Positions 1-5,230 are shown, counted from the stretch's first letter. The stretch is 5,230 nt of DNA from Patescibacteria group bacterium UBA4664 (GCA_943353705.1 CALRAY010000033.1:1-5230), one strand, 5' to 3'. The notes: generated from the sequence alone by a model not told the origin. Numbers and translations: made by a program.

Positions 1-149
1 TCCTTGGCGTCAGTTCCTATTGCTACGATACGGTTGTCATCTACACTAATAGCGACCACTGAAGGCTCATTAGCTACAAGCCCTTTTTTAGGAATGTATA
101 CTCGCGTGTTGGCGGTACCCAAATCAATTGCAATTCTTTTATTAAACAT
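1..149 (-). CDS. mreB: Rod-shape-determining actin homologue MreB/Mbl, N-terminal part (cut by window edge)
   Basis: The first 49 codons of an MreB-family protein are present; the rest lies beyond the window. MreB is a bacterial actin that polymerises on the inner membrane face and guides peptidoglycan synthesis along the cell wall. The sequence begins MFNKRIAIDLGTANT, which contains the actin phosphate-1 nucleotide-binding motif DLGTANT at residues 9-15, followed by the family's NEPSVVAI at residues 27-34. The N-terminus is short, like B. subtilis Mbl, and lacks the extra amphipathic helix of proteobacterial MreB. An in-frame TAG at 158-156 rules out any start further upstream. The gene follows murA by 17 nt on the same strand, so co-transcription is likely. 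No Shine-Dalgarno-like sequence precedes the ATG. MreB and its paralogue Mbl cannot be told apart from this fragment. Confidence 0.93.
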   Translation of the reverse strand, partial: MFNKRIAIDLGTANTRVYIPKKGLVANEPSVVAISVDDNRIVAIGTDAK

Positions 150-166
150 ATATAGCTATTTTATCA

Positions 167-1423
167 TTAAGAGCCGGTTCTTGATATCTTTGCGCCCAAG
201 GATCGTAGGCGTCCATCGAAATATTCATATCCCCTATCGATGTGTTCAATCCGTTCAATCGTGGTTTTACCATGGGCAATTAAGGCCGCTAGCAAAACCG
301 TTGCTCCAGCTCTTACATCGAATGAAATCAGCTCGGCTCCATGTAGAACACTAGGACCTTCAACTAAGCCAACATGGCTATCACGAACATTCACATGCGC
401 TCCCATTCTCTGAAGCTCAAAAAGATACTGCAATCTTCCCTCATACATTGTCTCAAATATTTCCGAAACTCCTTCAGCCTGAGTACACAGAACGGCCATC
501 GGGGCTTGCAGATCACTAGGAAATCCAGGATATATATCTGTACGAATCTTAGTCGCTCTTAATTTATTGGATGGCAATATCTGCAGCTTATCATCCGATA
601 TTATTTTATAATTCACGCCCATTCTTGAAAATACATTCAATAATGCATCATGATCATTAATAATGAAGTCCTCTATCAATAAATTACCTCCAGATGAAGC
701 TGCGGCAATAGCAAATGTACCTGCCTCTAGGTAGTCAGGAATTATCTCTCCTTCGCCACCGTTAAGCTTATCGACCCCCTCGATGACCAATACATGACTG
801 CCTATTCCGCCAATTTTGGCTCCTAGGTTTTTTAGAAAATCACATAGCGATACTATGTGTGGCTCGCAGGCAGCCATTCGAATTTCTGTAATACCTTCAG
901 TAATTACGGCGGCCAGAATTAGATTTTCAGTAGCCGTAACACTTATCTCGTCAAGTAGTACTCGTGAACCCTTAAGCTTACCCTTTATTTCTATTTTGTC
1001 TTGATAGGTAACTATCTTGGCACCCATAGACCTTAGTCCATTGATATGTGAGTCAATTGGCCTGGTACCTATAATATCGCCCCCTGGGAAGCCTATTTTA
1101 GCCTCACCAAATCTAGCCAAAGCAGGGCCCAGTACTAGCAGTGAAGCCCTAAGCTTATGCGTAAGTTCTTCGGGTATATTAGTAGGCTTTGCATCCTTTC
1201 CATTACACACTACAGTATTGCGGGTGCGCTCGATTCTGACTCCATAGAGTTCTAAGATCTCTATCATGACATTAACATCCGAGATATTTGGTACATTATG
1301 GAGTATTACATCTTCGGTTGTTAATAGCATTGCCGCAAGCATTGGCAAAGCGTGGTTCTTACTACCGGCCGTTTTTATAGTGCCTTCAAGTTTGGTGGGA
1401 CCTTCAATAATTAATTTTTGCAA
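167..1423 (-). CDS. murA: UDP-N-acetylglucosamine 1-carboxyvinyltransferase (MurA)
   Basis: This cytoplasmic enzyme transfers enolpyruvate from phosphoenolpyruvate to UDP-GlcNAc, the first committed step of peptidoglycan synthesis. At 418 residues it has the usual length (E. coli MurA has 419) and aligns along its whole length. Visible conserved residues are Lys22-Asn23 in SKNHALP, Arg92 in the LRAS segment, Arg121 in GTRPIDSH, Asp304 in FPSDLQ (E. coli Asp305), Arg371 in DVRAGA and Arg397 in HIDRGYE. The catalytic loop reads FPGGDIIGTRP, so residue 116 (codon 1078-1076, GAT) is Asp where E. coli has Cys115, the residue alkylated by fosfomycin. The start is TTG at 1423-1421. It is preceded at 7 nt by AGAGGA, an in-frame TAG lies just upstream, and the next Met (residue 28) is too far inside the fold. 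It is probably co-transcribed with mreB downstream and diverges from the PEGA gene. Confidence 0.97.
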   Translation of the reverse strand: MQKLIIEGPTKLEGTIKTAGSKNHALPMLAAMLLTTEDVILHNVPNISDVNVMIEILELYGVRIERTRNTVVCNGKDAKPTNIPEELTHKLRASLLVLGPALARFGEAKIGFPGGDIIGTRPIDSHINGLRSMGAKIVTYQDKIEIKGKLKGSRVLLDEISVTATENLILAAVITEGITEIRMAACEPHIVSLCDFLKNLGAKIGGIGSHVLVIEGVDKLNGGEGEIIPDYLEAGTFAIAAASSGGNLLIEDFIINDHDALLNVFSRMGVNYKIISDDKLQILPSNKLRATKIRTDIYPGFPSDLQAPMAVLCTQAEGVSEIFETMYEGRLQYLFELQRMGAHVNVRDSHVGLVEGPSVLHGAELISFDVRAGATVLLAALIAHGKTTIERIEHIDRGYEYFDGRLRSLGAKISRTGS

Positions 1424-1430
1424 GTATTTT

Positions 1431-1436
1431 TCCTCT
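1431..1436 (-). promoter_or_regulatory. Shine-Dalgarno site for murA (AGAGGA), supporting a TTG start
   Basis: On the minus strand the sequence AGAGGA is followed by 7 nt (AAAATAC) and then TTG. This is the clearest ribosome-binding site in the window. It fixes the murA start at the TTG at 1423-1421, since no ATG lies between the upstream in-frame stop and the conserved N-terminus. Confidence 0.75.
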
Positions 1437-1444
1437 TTAGCCTA

Positions 1445-1473
1445 TTCTTAAGTGCTTCAATCTGGTTTATAAT
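1445..1473 (+). promoter_or_regulatory. Likely sigma-70-type promoter for the PEGA-domain gene
   Basis: A perfect TATAAT (1468-1473) lies 17 nt downstream of TTCTTA (1445-1450, a 3/6 match to TTGACA). Transcription would begin near 1480, leaving only about 12 nt before the ATG at 1492 and no room for a normal Shine-Dalgarno site. A nearly leaderless mRNA is therefore likely. The same AT-rich block reads TATAAA on the minus strand (1471-1466) and could serve murA, but no good -35 box is visible for that direction. The murA promoter is therefore not assigned. Confidence 0.5.
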
Positions 1474-1491
1474 CAGTTTAGCAATAAAAAT

Positions 1492-2892
1492 ATGATATCA
1501 CAAAAAACACGTTCTACACTGAAGATAACCATAGGTACAATACTAGTCACCTTTGGCACTTTATTATTAATTGCATTTTCCTCAGGCTATAACTTCGATT
1601 TCATCAGAGGCGAAGTATTCTCGACAGGATTAGTACTTTTAGGATCTAATCCGTCTGGCTCATCGATTAAGATAAACTCTAAGGATTTGAAACAGAAAAC
1701 CCCCTACAGGCTCGAGAATTTCAAAACCGGTAATATTACTGTCGAGCTGAATCGCCCAGAATACAAGCCATGGAAATCAAACTACACCGTATTGCCTGGT
1801 CAGGTTACTTTTGCAGACTATGCACTTTTAATTCCAGAAAAAATCGAACAATCCAGTAACTTCACTAACATTAAGTTTGATAGCTTGATTACAAGCGAGG
1901 ACAAAAATAAAGTATTTGGTTTTAGCAATAAAGACAGCTCGATTTATGCATTAGATGACTCAAATAGCCCCAAAAGGATAATCGAGCTACCGCCCAATTC
2001 GGCTATCCAACTACCTAACAGCCTGACTGAAAATATTATATCCAGAGACGGATCAGCCTTAATCACCAGAGCAAATTACGCCGATGGAAGCTCGGTTAAA
2101 TTTTGGGTAAATACCAATTCTGGGCAACTAATAAACATTGAAAGCTTACTATTACAAAAGCCCAATGATATCAAAATTAGTCTTAAAAACTCAAAAGAAC
2201 TTTTCAACCTAGCGGATGGTAAAATCAGAAAATTAAATGTCGATAATCAACAAAAGCTGGATCTTCCTGTGGGCTTGGTGGCCTCTTATCAACTCGACAA
2301 GGATCATATCTACACGCTTGAGAATTTAATAGCACCAGAGCAAGGGCAATCGCTGGTTCGCTATGACTACAGTGGCAATAATCGTATTGTTTTAGCTAAG
2401 TTACCTTTGGCAGCCTCGCCAAGAGCAATGGAGATTACCGAATATAGCAATCAAAAATTAATCACGATACGCAGCATCACTGAGGGGACTATGTACGTCT
2501 ATCGGCAGGCCGACGGAAAGAACCTGACATCCCTACTTGGATCAGGCATAACGATTTCGCGCTTTAGCCCTGATGGCAAGCTGCTTAGCTATATCCAAAA
2601 TAACAAACTCAGAACTATTGATCTGCAAACAGGCGAAAGATTTTCGGTGGATTCTGAAGGTACTAATTCGATTAGCTGGATTACTAACCACCAATTAATA
2701 ATAGCTAAGGCAGATGGACTCTATATCGTAGATTTTAATGGTTATAACTTTATTAAGCTGCCACCCAATACGCAAAATGCCGCGCAGTATAGCTACACGA
2801 TTCAACAAGACAAAAAAGCCATATACTACAGCCTGGATGGCAATCTGTCGTACTTCACACTCCAGCCCAAGGGCTTAATTAACTTTAATTAA
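1492..2892 (+). CDS. Membrane-anchored PEGA-domain protein with beta-propeller-like C-terminal region
   Basis: This 466-residue protein has one predicted N-terminal membrane anchor (about residues 10-32), preceded by basic residues. The rest should face the outside. Residues 45-113 resemble a PEGA domain, a small beta-rich module of surface proteins: the segment SNPSGSSIKI is followed by a TPY...L turn and a strand ending near LLIP. The remainder is beta-rich with recurring strand-turn units, including RFSPDGKLLSYI (357-368) and DGLYIVDFNG (408-417). These resemble the PD40/TolB-type blades of beta-propellers. The exact function is unknown; binding cell-wall material or other surface proteins is only an inference. 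The ATG follows an in-frame upstream region with no Shine-Dalgarno site. The gene is monocistronic, diverges from murA, and its last 8 bases overlap the end of the sortase gene on the other strand. Confidence 0.85.
   Translation: MISQKTRSTLKITIGTILVTFGTLLLIAFSSGYNFDFIRGEVFSTGLVLLGSNPSGSSIKINSKDLKQKTPYRLENFKTGNITVELNRPEYKPWKSNYTVLPGQVTFADYALLIPEKIEQSSNFTNIKFDSLITSEDKNKVFGFSNKDSSIYALDDSNSPKRIIELPPNSAIQLPNSLTENIISRDGSALITRANYADGSSVKFWVNTNSGQLINIESLLLQKPNDIKISLKNSKELFNLADGKIRKLNVDNQQKLDLPVGLVASYQLDKDHIYTLENLIAPEQGQSLVRYDYSGNNRIVLAKLPLAASPRAMEITEYSNQKLITIRSITEGTMYVYRQADGKNLTSLLGSGITISRFSPDGKLLSYIQNNKLRTIDLQTGERFSVDSEGTNSISWITNHQLIIAKADGLYIVDFNGYNFIKLPPNTQNAAQYSYTIQQDKKAIYYSLDGNLSYFTLQPKGLINFN
2875..2892. 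repeat. Duplicated TTAATTAA palindrome at the convergent gene ends
   Basis: TTAATTAA occurs twice (2875-2882 and 2885-2892), separated by CT. Each copy is its own reverse complement, so the pair is both a direct and an inverted repeat and could form an AT-only hairpin. It encodes the last codons and the stop of the PEGA gene on the plus strand and contains the TAA stop of the sortase gene on the minus strand. Just before it lies AGCCC-AA-GGGCT (2864-2875). A weak transcription-termination role for both genes is possible, but there is no convincing T-tract. Confidence 0.5.
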
Positions 2893-4186
2893 CCTCTGGC
2901 AGGCGCTGTGAAGCGTTTTCGATGACTGGGCCTTGTTGCTTATCGGGGCTATTATTTTGGCCGAACAGCCGACCGAAGAAGCTGCTTATTTGTTCCCAGA
3001 TATTAGCGGGGGCAGATGGTAGTGTCTGGTTAGTATTATTCTCGGTTGGCTTGGCATCGGTATTGTTCTGACCCGTATCGGCCTGGGCTGTTTTGTCAAA
3101 AGTAGGTGATATCTGTTTGCCAGTTACTATAAAACGCTGCCAGCTTGTGCCTGGAGGTGTACACGTTATAAGCGTAGATGTTGGCTCGGCGGTTTGATTA
3201 AGTACACTCAAGTCATTCGGCTGAACAATTTTAGTTTGTGTCACAAGATAAACATATTTGCGAGAGTTGTAGTGTATTTCATAAGTATCTCCAACCGTAA
3301 GCTTTTCTAATAAAATAAAAACAAATTTATAGTTTCCTGCCTCCCACCAGTCATTGCTTGAATGCCCAAAGAACACCGAATTACCGACCTCACCTGGCAT
3401 AGCGGTCCCATAGTAGTGCACAACGCCATCCCTGAGGGCCGTCAATACATCTGGTTCGTTATTAGTATTTATAAATACAAGCGGTGCGGTCGCTCCAATC
3501 TTGGGGATAATTATTTCGTTTTGTGGCCCAACCACCTCTGCTTGATTTTTTTTATCTTGCTCTAAGGCGGGAGGACTTTGGGGCTGCTGCGATGTAGCCT
3601 GCGGCTTCGGCTTATTAAATAGATAAATGAATTGCGAAATAAACCACTGCGAATTAAATATCAATAAAAATACCAAGACTGTTCCAACCACAAGCTTGGC
3701 ATTATGCCAGTGCTTGTGAGCTCTTAGATCTTTTAACTTCTGCCTTGCTGATTTCTTACCTGGAGCTTCGGATGGTGCAGGAGATGAGCTATGCTGTGAG
3801 CCGGGCTTGAGATCAATCATCGGTCGACTAGCAATGGCGATATTTATTTCCGGCTTTGATATTTTTTCGGCACTATGGGTGGATTTGTAGAAATCCCCCT
3901 TGGCGTGGGGCGCAATATTTTTTTCATCATTAGGGGTATGATGATGAATCTTCTTTATTTCTTCATACTCTTTAGGGTGCGCGCCTTTGTCGGTTCGCAC
4001 AACATCAGCAGTGGCGGTCGAATGTTCTGAATTAGCGTCTTGATGCCCAGACAAATCATGCCCAAAATGAGGCTTATCTTCATATTTGTCGGCCTTTTGA
4101 GGCTTAATATCCAAAGTAATCTCTTCGCCTTCATTAAGGCTATTCGAATTATTTTGGTTACTACTGGTTGGATTTATGTGCTTCAT
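2885..4186 (-). CDS. Sortase family transpeptidase with long His-rich cytoplasmic N-terminal region
   Basis: Sortases are membrane-anchored cysteine transpeptidases that cleave a sorting signal in secreted proteins and join them to the cell wall or to each other. This 433-residue protein has the full catalytic set: His275 in FFGHSS, Cys342 in TLITC and Arg351 in SWQRFIVTG. The sortase barrel spans about 223-358 and starts at NEIIIPKIG. One hydrophobic stretch (about 164-190), preceded by Lys/Arg-rich sequence, should anchor it with the barrel outside. Residues 1-160 are polar, low in hydrophobics and contain 15 His by residue 161, including HHH at 81-83; this is far longer than a usual sortase N-terminus. 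The tail (359-433) is Asn/Gln/Thr-rich and includes a possible amphipathic helix, IWEQISSFFGRLFG (396-409). The ATG at 4186 has no Shine-Dalgarno site. The sortase class is not assigned, and no LPXTG-type substrate is encoded in the window. Confidence 0.93.
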   Translation of the reverse strand: MKHINPTSSNQNNSNSLNEGEEITLDIKPQKADKYEDKPHFGHDLSGHQDANSEHSTATADVVRTDKGAHPKEYEEIKKIHHHTPNDEKNIAPHAKGDFYKSTHSAEKISKPEINIAIASRPMIDLKPGSQHSSSPAPSEAPGKKSARQKLKDLRAHKHWHNAKLVVGTVLVFLLIFNSQWFISQFIYLFNKPKPQATSQQPQSPPALEQDKKNQAEVVGPQNEIIIPKIGATAPLVFINTNNEPDVLTALRDGVVHYYGTAMPGEVGNSVFFGHSSNDWWEAGNYKFVFILLEKLTVGDTYEIHYNSRKYVYLVTQTKIVQPNDLSVLNQTAEPTSTLITCTPPGTSWQRFIVTGKQISPTFDKTAQADTGQNNTDAKPTENNTNQTLPSAPANIWEQISSFFGRLFGQNNSPDKQQGPVIENASQRLPEVN

Positions 4187-4198
4187 GATAAAATTGTT

Positions 4199-4227
4199 TT
4201 GCTTGGATAGGTTCTATTATATATAAT
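4199..4227 (+). promoter_or_regulatory. Promoter for tRNA-Leu
   Basis: TTGCTT (4199-4204) and a perfect TATAAT (4222-4227) are separated by 17 nt. The expected start near 4234 would leave a 5' leader of about 30 nt before the tRNA, which is reasonable for a precursor processed by RNase P. Confidence 0.6.
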
Positions 4228-4247
4228 AAATAGTACTTATTCATCAA
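4216..4247 (-). promoter_or_regulatory. Probable promoter for the sortase gene
   Basis: On the minus strand TATAAT occupies 4221-4216, abutting the plus-strand TATAAT. The two make the 12-bp perfect palindrome ATTATATATAAT (4216-4227). The best -35-like hexamer is TTGATG (4247-4242). It sits 20 nt from TATAAT but 16 nt from an overlapping TATATA (4225-4220), so the exact -10 register is uncertain. A start near 4210 would give a leader of roughly 20-25 nt before the sortase ATG. Confidence 0.45.
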
Positions 4248-4264
4248 TTAAAATTGTTAATTAA

Positions 4265-4351
4265 GCCAGAGTGGTGGAATTGGTAGACACGCACGACTCA
4301 AAATCGTGTGCTCGAAAGGGCATGTGGGTTCGATTCCCACCTCTGGCACCA
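4265..4351 (+). tRNA. tRNA-Leu, anticodon CAA
   Basis: This 87-nt gene folds into a class II (long variable arm) cloverleaf. The acceptor stem GCCAGAG (4265-4271) pairs with CTCTGGC (4341-4347), followed by discriminator A and an encoded CCA (4349-4351). The D stem is GTG/CAC. The anticodon stem CACGA/TCGTG (4292-4296, 4304-4308) closes loop CTCAAAA with anticodon CAA at 4299-4301, which reads UUG leucine codons. The variable arm has TGCTC paired with GGGCA around a GAAA loop (4309-4322). The T arm is GTGGG-TTCGATT-CCCAC (4324-4340). The long variable arm and discriminator A fit leucine. Its 3' end lies 7 nt from the end of the opposing minus-strand gene. Confidence 0.98.
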
Positions 4352-4358
4352 GACATTA

Positions 4359-5150
4359 TTAGAACTTATCATCTAAGTATTTTTTAACCGAAGCCAATCC
4401 AGACGTATTCATTTTGCGCATCAAATACCCGGCAGCCTGACAATATCTTAACCAGTCTAGCTCTAAGGGTATTTTTTTATCTGCCATAAGACCTGCCATA
4501 AAAGCGATATATTCCTCGGGTATAATTGTTTTCTTGCTTGACACCACACAGGCAACTCCTGGCTGCTGGTGGCTCGTGCATATTACTTGATTAGGCTTTA
4601 AAAATACTATTGGGCATCTGTTTTCCTTTGAGTATTCGAGAGTCAGATTAGCGATATGGTTAAGTCCACTATCGTATTTAGCCGATAAGTTTTGGCTATC
4701 GGCGATTAGTATGCCCTTACCCTCGAACTCAGTGTTATGTATTATCGATAGCTTATCGGTGATTATGGTCCCCTTATAAACCTTGAGTAGTTGGTTCATG
4801 AAGAGTTCCATAGCGGAATTGAGTTCTTTACCTGCAAGCAAAATTATAATTTTGCTTTGTTCTAATTCATTAATACCGTCATCTACATTCTGGTAGCCCA
4901 GGGTTTTCTTGGATTTTAATAATACATCTGCTGGCAATAATTTGCTCGTTTTATTTTCGTCAGCTACTAAAATAACGCGGTGGTTGAGCGCTGTTATAAT
5001 TTGGTAAATAGTATTTATTGTTTTTAATGCGACATTCCTAGAACATACCAATCCGATACTTGATGCATGGATTCTGCTGACAGGGCGGTTGAAAAATATA
5101 TCTTCGAATTCCGTCTCCGACGAATCGAGCTTGAAGTTCATATCAAACAT
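4359..5150 (-). CDS. Uncharacterised protein, probably a degenerate NAD(P)H-hydrate dehydratase (CARKD/ribokinase-fold) relative
   Basis: The protein has 263 residues, no signal peptide and no membrane segment, so it is probably cytoplasmic. From remembered family sequences such as B. subtilis YxkO/NnrD, several segments line up in the right order. They are RIHASSIGLV (26-35) with the HKGxxG strand, IIILLAGKEL (101-110) with the AIAIGPGL strand, GTIITDKL (127-134) with the VILDAGAL strand, IVFLKPNQVI (181-190) with IVLKGNQTVI, and AFMAGLMADKKIP (216-228) with the helix after the active site. The family's catalytic GTGD and the Gly-rich HKGxxG and GPGL motifs are not present; the GTGD position reads about KKTIIPEEY (206-214). 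If the fold assignment is right, this is unlikely to be an active ADP/ATP-dependent dehydratase. The ATG at 5150 overlaps the upstream stop (TAATG), with AGGTG (5159-5155) 4 nt before it, indicating translational coupling. ATG at codon 4 is an alternative start. Confidence 0.85.
   Translation of the reverse strand: MFDMNFKLDSSETEFEDIFFNRPVSRIHASSIGLVCSRNVALKTINTIYQIITALNHRVILVADENKTSKLLPADVLLKSKKTLGYQNVDDGINELEQSKIIILLAGKELNSAMELFMNQLLKVYKGTIITDKLSIIHNTEFEGKGILIADSQNLSAKYDSGLNHIANLTLEYSKENRCPIVFLKPNQVICTSHQQPGVACVVSSKKTIIPEEYIAFMAGLMADKKIPLELDWLRYCQAAGYLMRKMNTSGLASVKKYLDDKF
4364..4385 (+). terminator. Weak intrinsic terminator candidate for tRNA-Leu
   Basis: ACTTA (4364-4368) and TAAGT (4374-4378) can form a 5-bp stem with loop TCATC, followed by A and six T (4380-4385). 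It lies 12 nt downstream of the tRNA CCA, within the 3' end of the opposing gene. The stem has one G-C pair only, so it is weak, but position and T-tract fit the plus strand. Confidence 0.4.
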
Positions 5151-5230
5151 TAAGCACCTACATATAGCTTGTAGAGTCTGGCGTCTAGTAGCTTGGAGTA
5201 AGCAAACTTTTGCTCAGGAGAGGATATTAT
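5150..5230 (-). CDS. C-terminal end of an unidentified protein (cut by window edge)
   Basis: On the minus strand this frame is open from the window edge to TAA at 5152-5150, giving 26 residues that include SPEQKFAYSKLLDARLYKLY and end VGA. The other two minus-strand frames contain stops. The stop overlaps the next gene's ATG by one base (TAATG), an arrangement typical of translationally coupled operon genes and the main reason to believe this is coding. The fragment is too short to identify. It is charged, lacks a hydrophobic membrane-like stretch, and looks like a helical C-terminus. Confidence 0.65.
   Translation of the reverse strand: MISSPEQKFAYSKLLDARLYKLYVGA

Noticed and set aside
4..354. 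Plus-strand open frame of 116 codons
   Set aside because: It lies antisense to the mreB start and the murA end, both of which have strong family matches. Its translation has no recognisable motif.
374..1451. Four plus-strand open frames of about 61-76 codons across murA
   Set aside because: They are antisense shadows of the well-supported murA gene, with no ribosome-binding site or protein-like pattern.
2864..2875. AGCCC-AA-GGGCT inverted repeat as an intrinsic terminator
   Set aside because: The 2-nt loop allows only about 4 real base pairs, and it is followed by TTAATTAACT rather than a T-tract. It is mentioned with the repeat but not called a terminator.
3362..3565. Plus-strand open frame of 67 codons
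   Set aside because: It lies antisense to the catalytic domain of the sortase, with no independent support.
2885..4186. Sortase plus PEGA protein as an enzyme-substrate pair
   Set aside because: The PEGA protein has no C-terminal LPXTG-like motif, hydrophobic stretch or basic tail. It ends in a polar GLINFN, so it is not a sortase substrate by sequence.
4359..5150. Assigning an active NAD(P)H-hydrate dehydratase (nnrD) function
   Set aside because: The fold-level resemblance is only moderate, and the GTGD catalytic motif and glycine-rich loops are absent, so no gene symbol or activity is given.
1..5230. Alternative genetic code (UGA as Gly or Trp)
   Set aside because: All genes end at plausible family lengths with TAA stops under the standard code, and no conserved protein is interrupted by UGA.
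1..5230. CRISPR array, mobile element, attachment site or riboswitch
   Set aside because: No regularly spaced repeats, transposase or integrase-like protein, or long structured leader was seen. No duplicated tRNA end was seen downstream of the tRNA-Leu.

Overview
This window looks like an ordinary cell-envelope neighbourhood of a small-genome, moderately AT-rich bacterium. The best guess is the Candidate Phyla Radiation (Patescibacteria), perhaps Saccharibacteria. The grounds are compact gene packing with several 3' overlaps, short intergenic regions, weak or absent Shine-Dalgarno sites at several genes, a PEGA/beta-propeller membrane protein, and a sortase with a GHSSNDWW-type histidine motif. 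This assignment is inferred from gene style, not from a marker gene. All long reading frames work with the standard bacterial code, so there is no sign of UGA recoding. I saw no phage, transposon, CRISPR or toxin-antitoxin element.

Layout. Positions 1-149 (minus) hold the N-terminus of an MreB/Mbl-type actin, cut by the window edge. It lies 17 nt downstream of murA (167-1423, minus), which encodes the first committed enzyme of peptidoglycan synthesis. The MurA loop has Asp where fosfomycin-sensitive enzymes have Cys. A 68-nt divergent promoter region separates murA from a plus-strand gene (1492-2892) for a membrane-anchored PEGA-domain protein with a beta-propeller-like C-terminus. That gene overlaps tail-to-tail by 8 nt with a minus-strand sortase gene (2885-4186). 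The sortase has a complete His/Cys/Arg catalytic set and an unusually long, histidine-rich, predicted cytoplasmic N-terminal region. A 78-nt intergenic region with a symmetric, back-to-back pair of -10 boxes serves the sortase gene and a plus-strand tRNA-Leu(CAA) (4265-4351) with encoded CCA. Beyond the tRNA, a minus-strand gene (4359-5150) encodes a protein that I read as a degenerate relative of the ribokinase-fold NAD(P)H-hydrate dehydratase family, lacking the GTGD catalytic motif. Its start codon overlaps by one base (TAATG) the stop of a further minus-strand gene, of which only the last 26 codons are in the window (5150-5230).

How the genes fit together. MurA supplies peptidoglycan precursors and MreB positions wall synthesis, so their co-orientation makes functional sense and recalls the murA-mbl neighbourhoods of Firmicutes. 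The sortase would covalently attach or polymerise surface proteins on the outer face of the membrane. The PEGA protein is probably also exposed outside the membrane, but its job is unknown. No clear new multi-gene system is visible. The points most worth a second look are the C-to-D MurA, the His-rich sortase extension, the apparently catalytically dead CARKD-like protein and the mirrored promoter at the tRNA.
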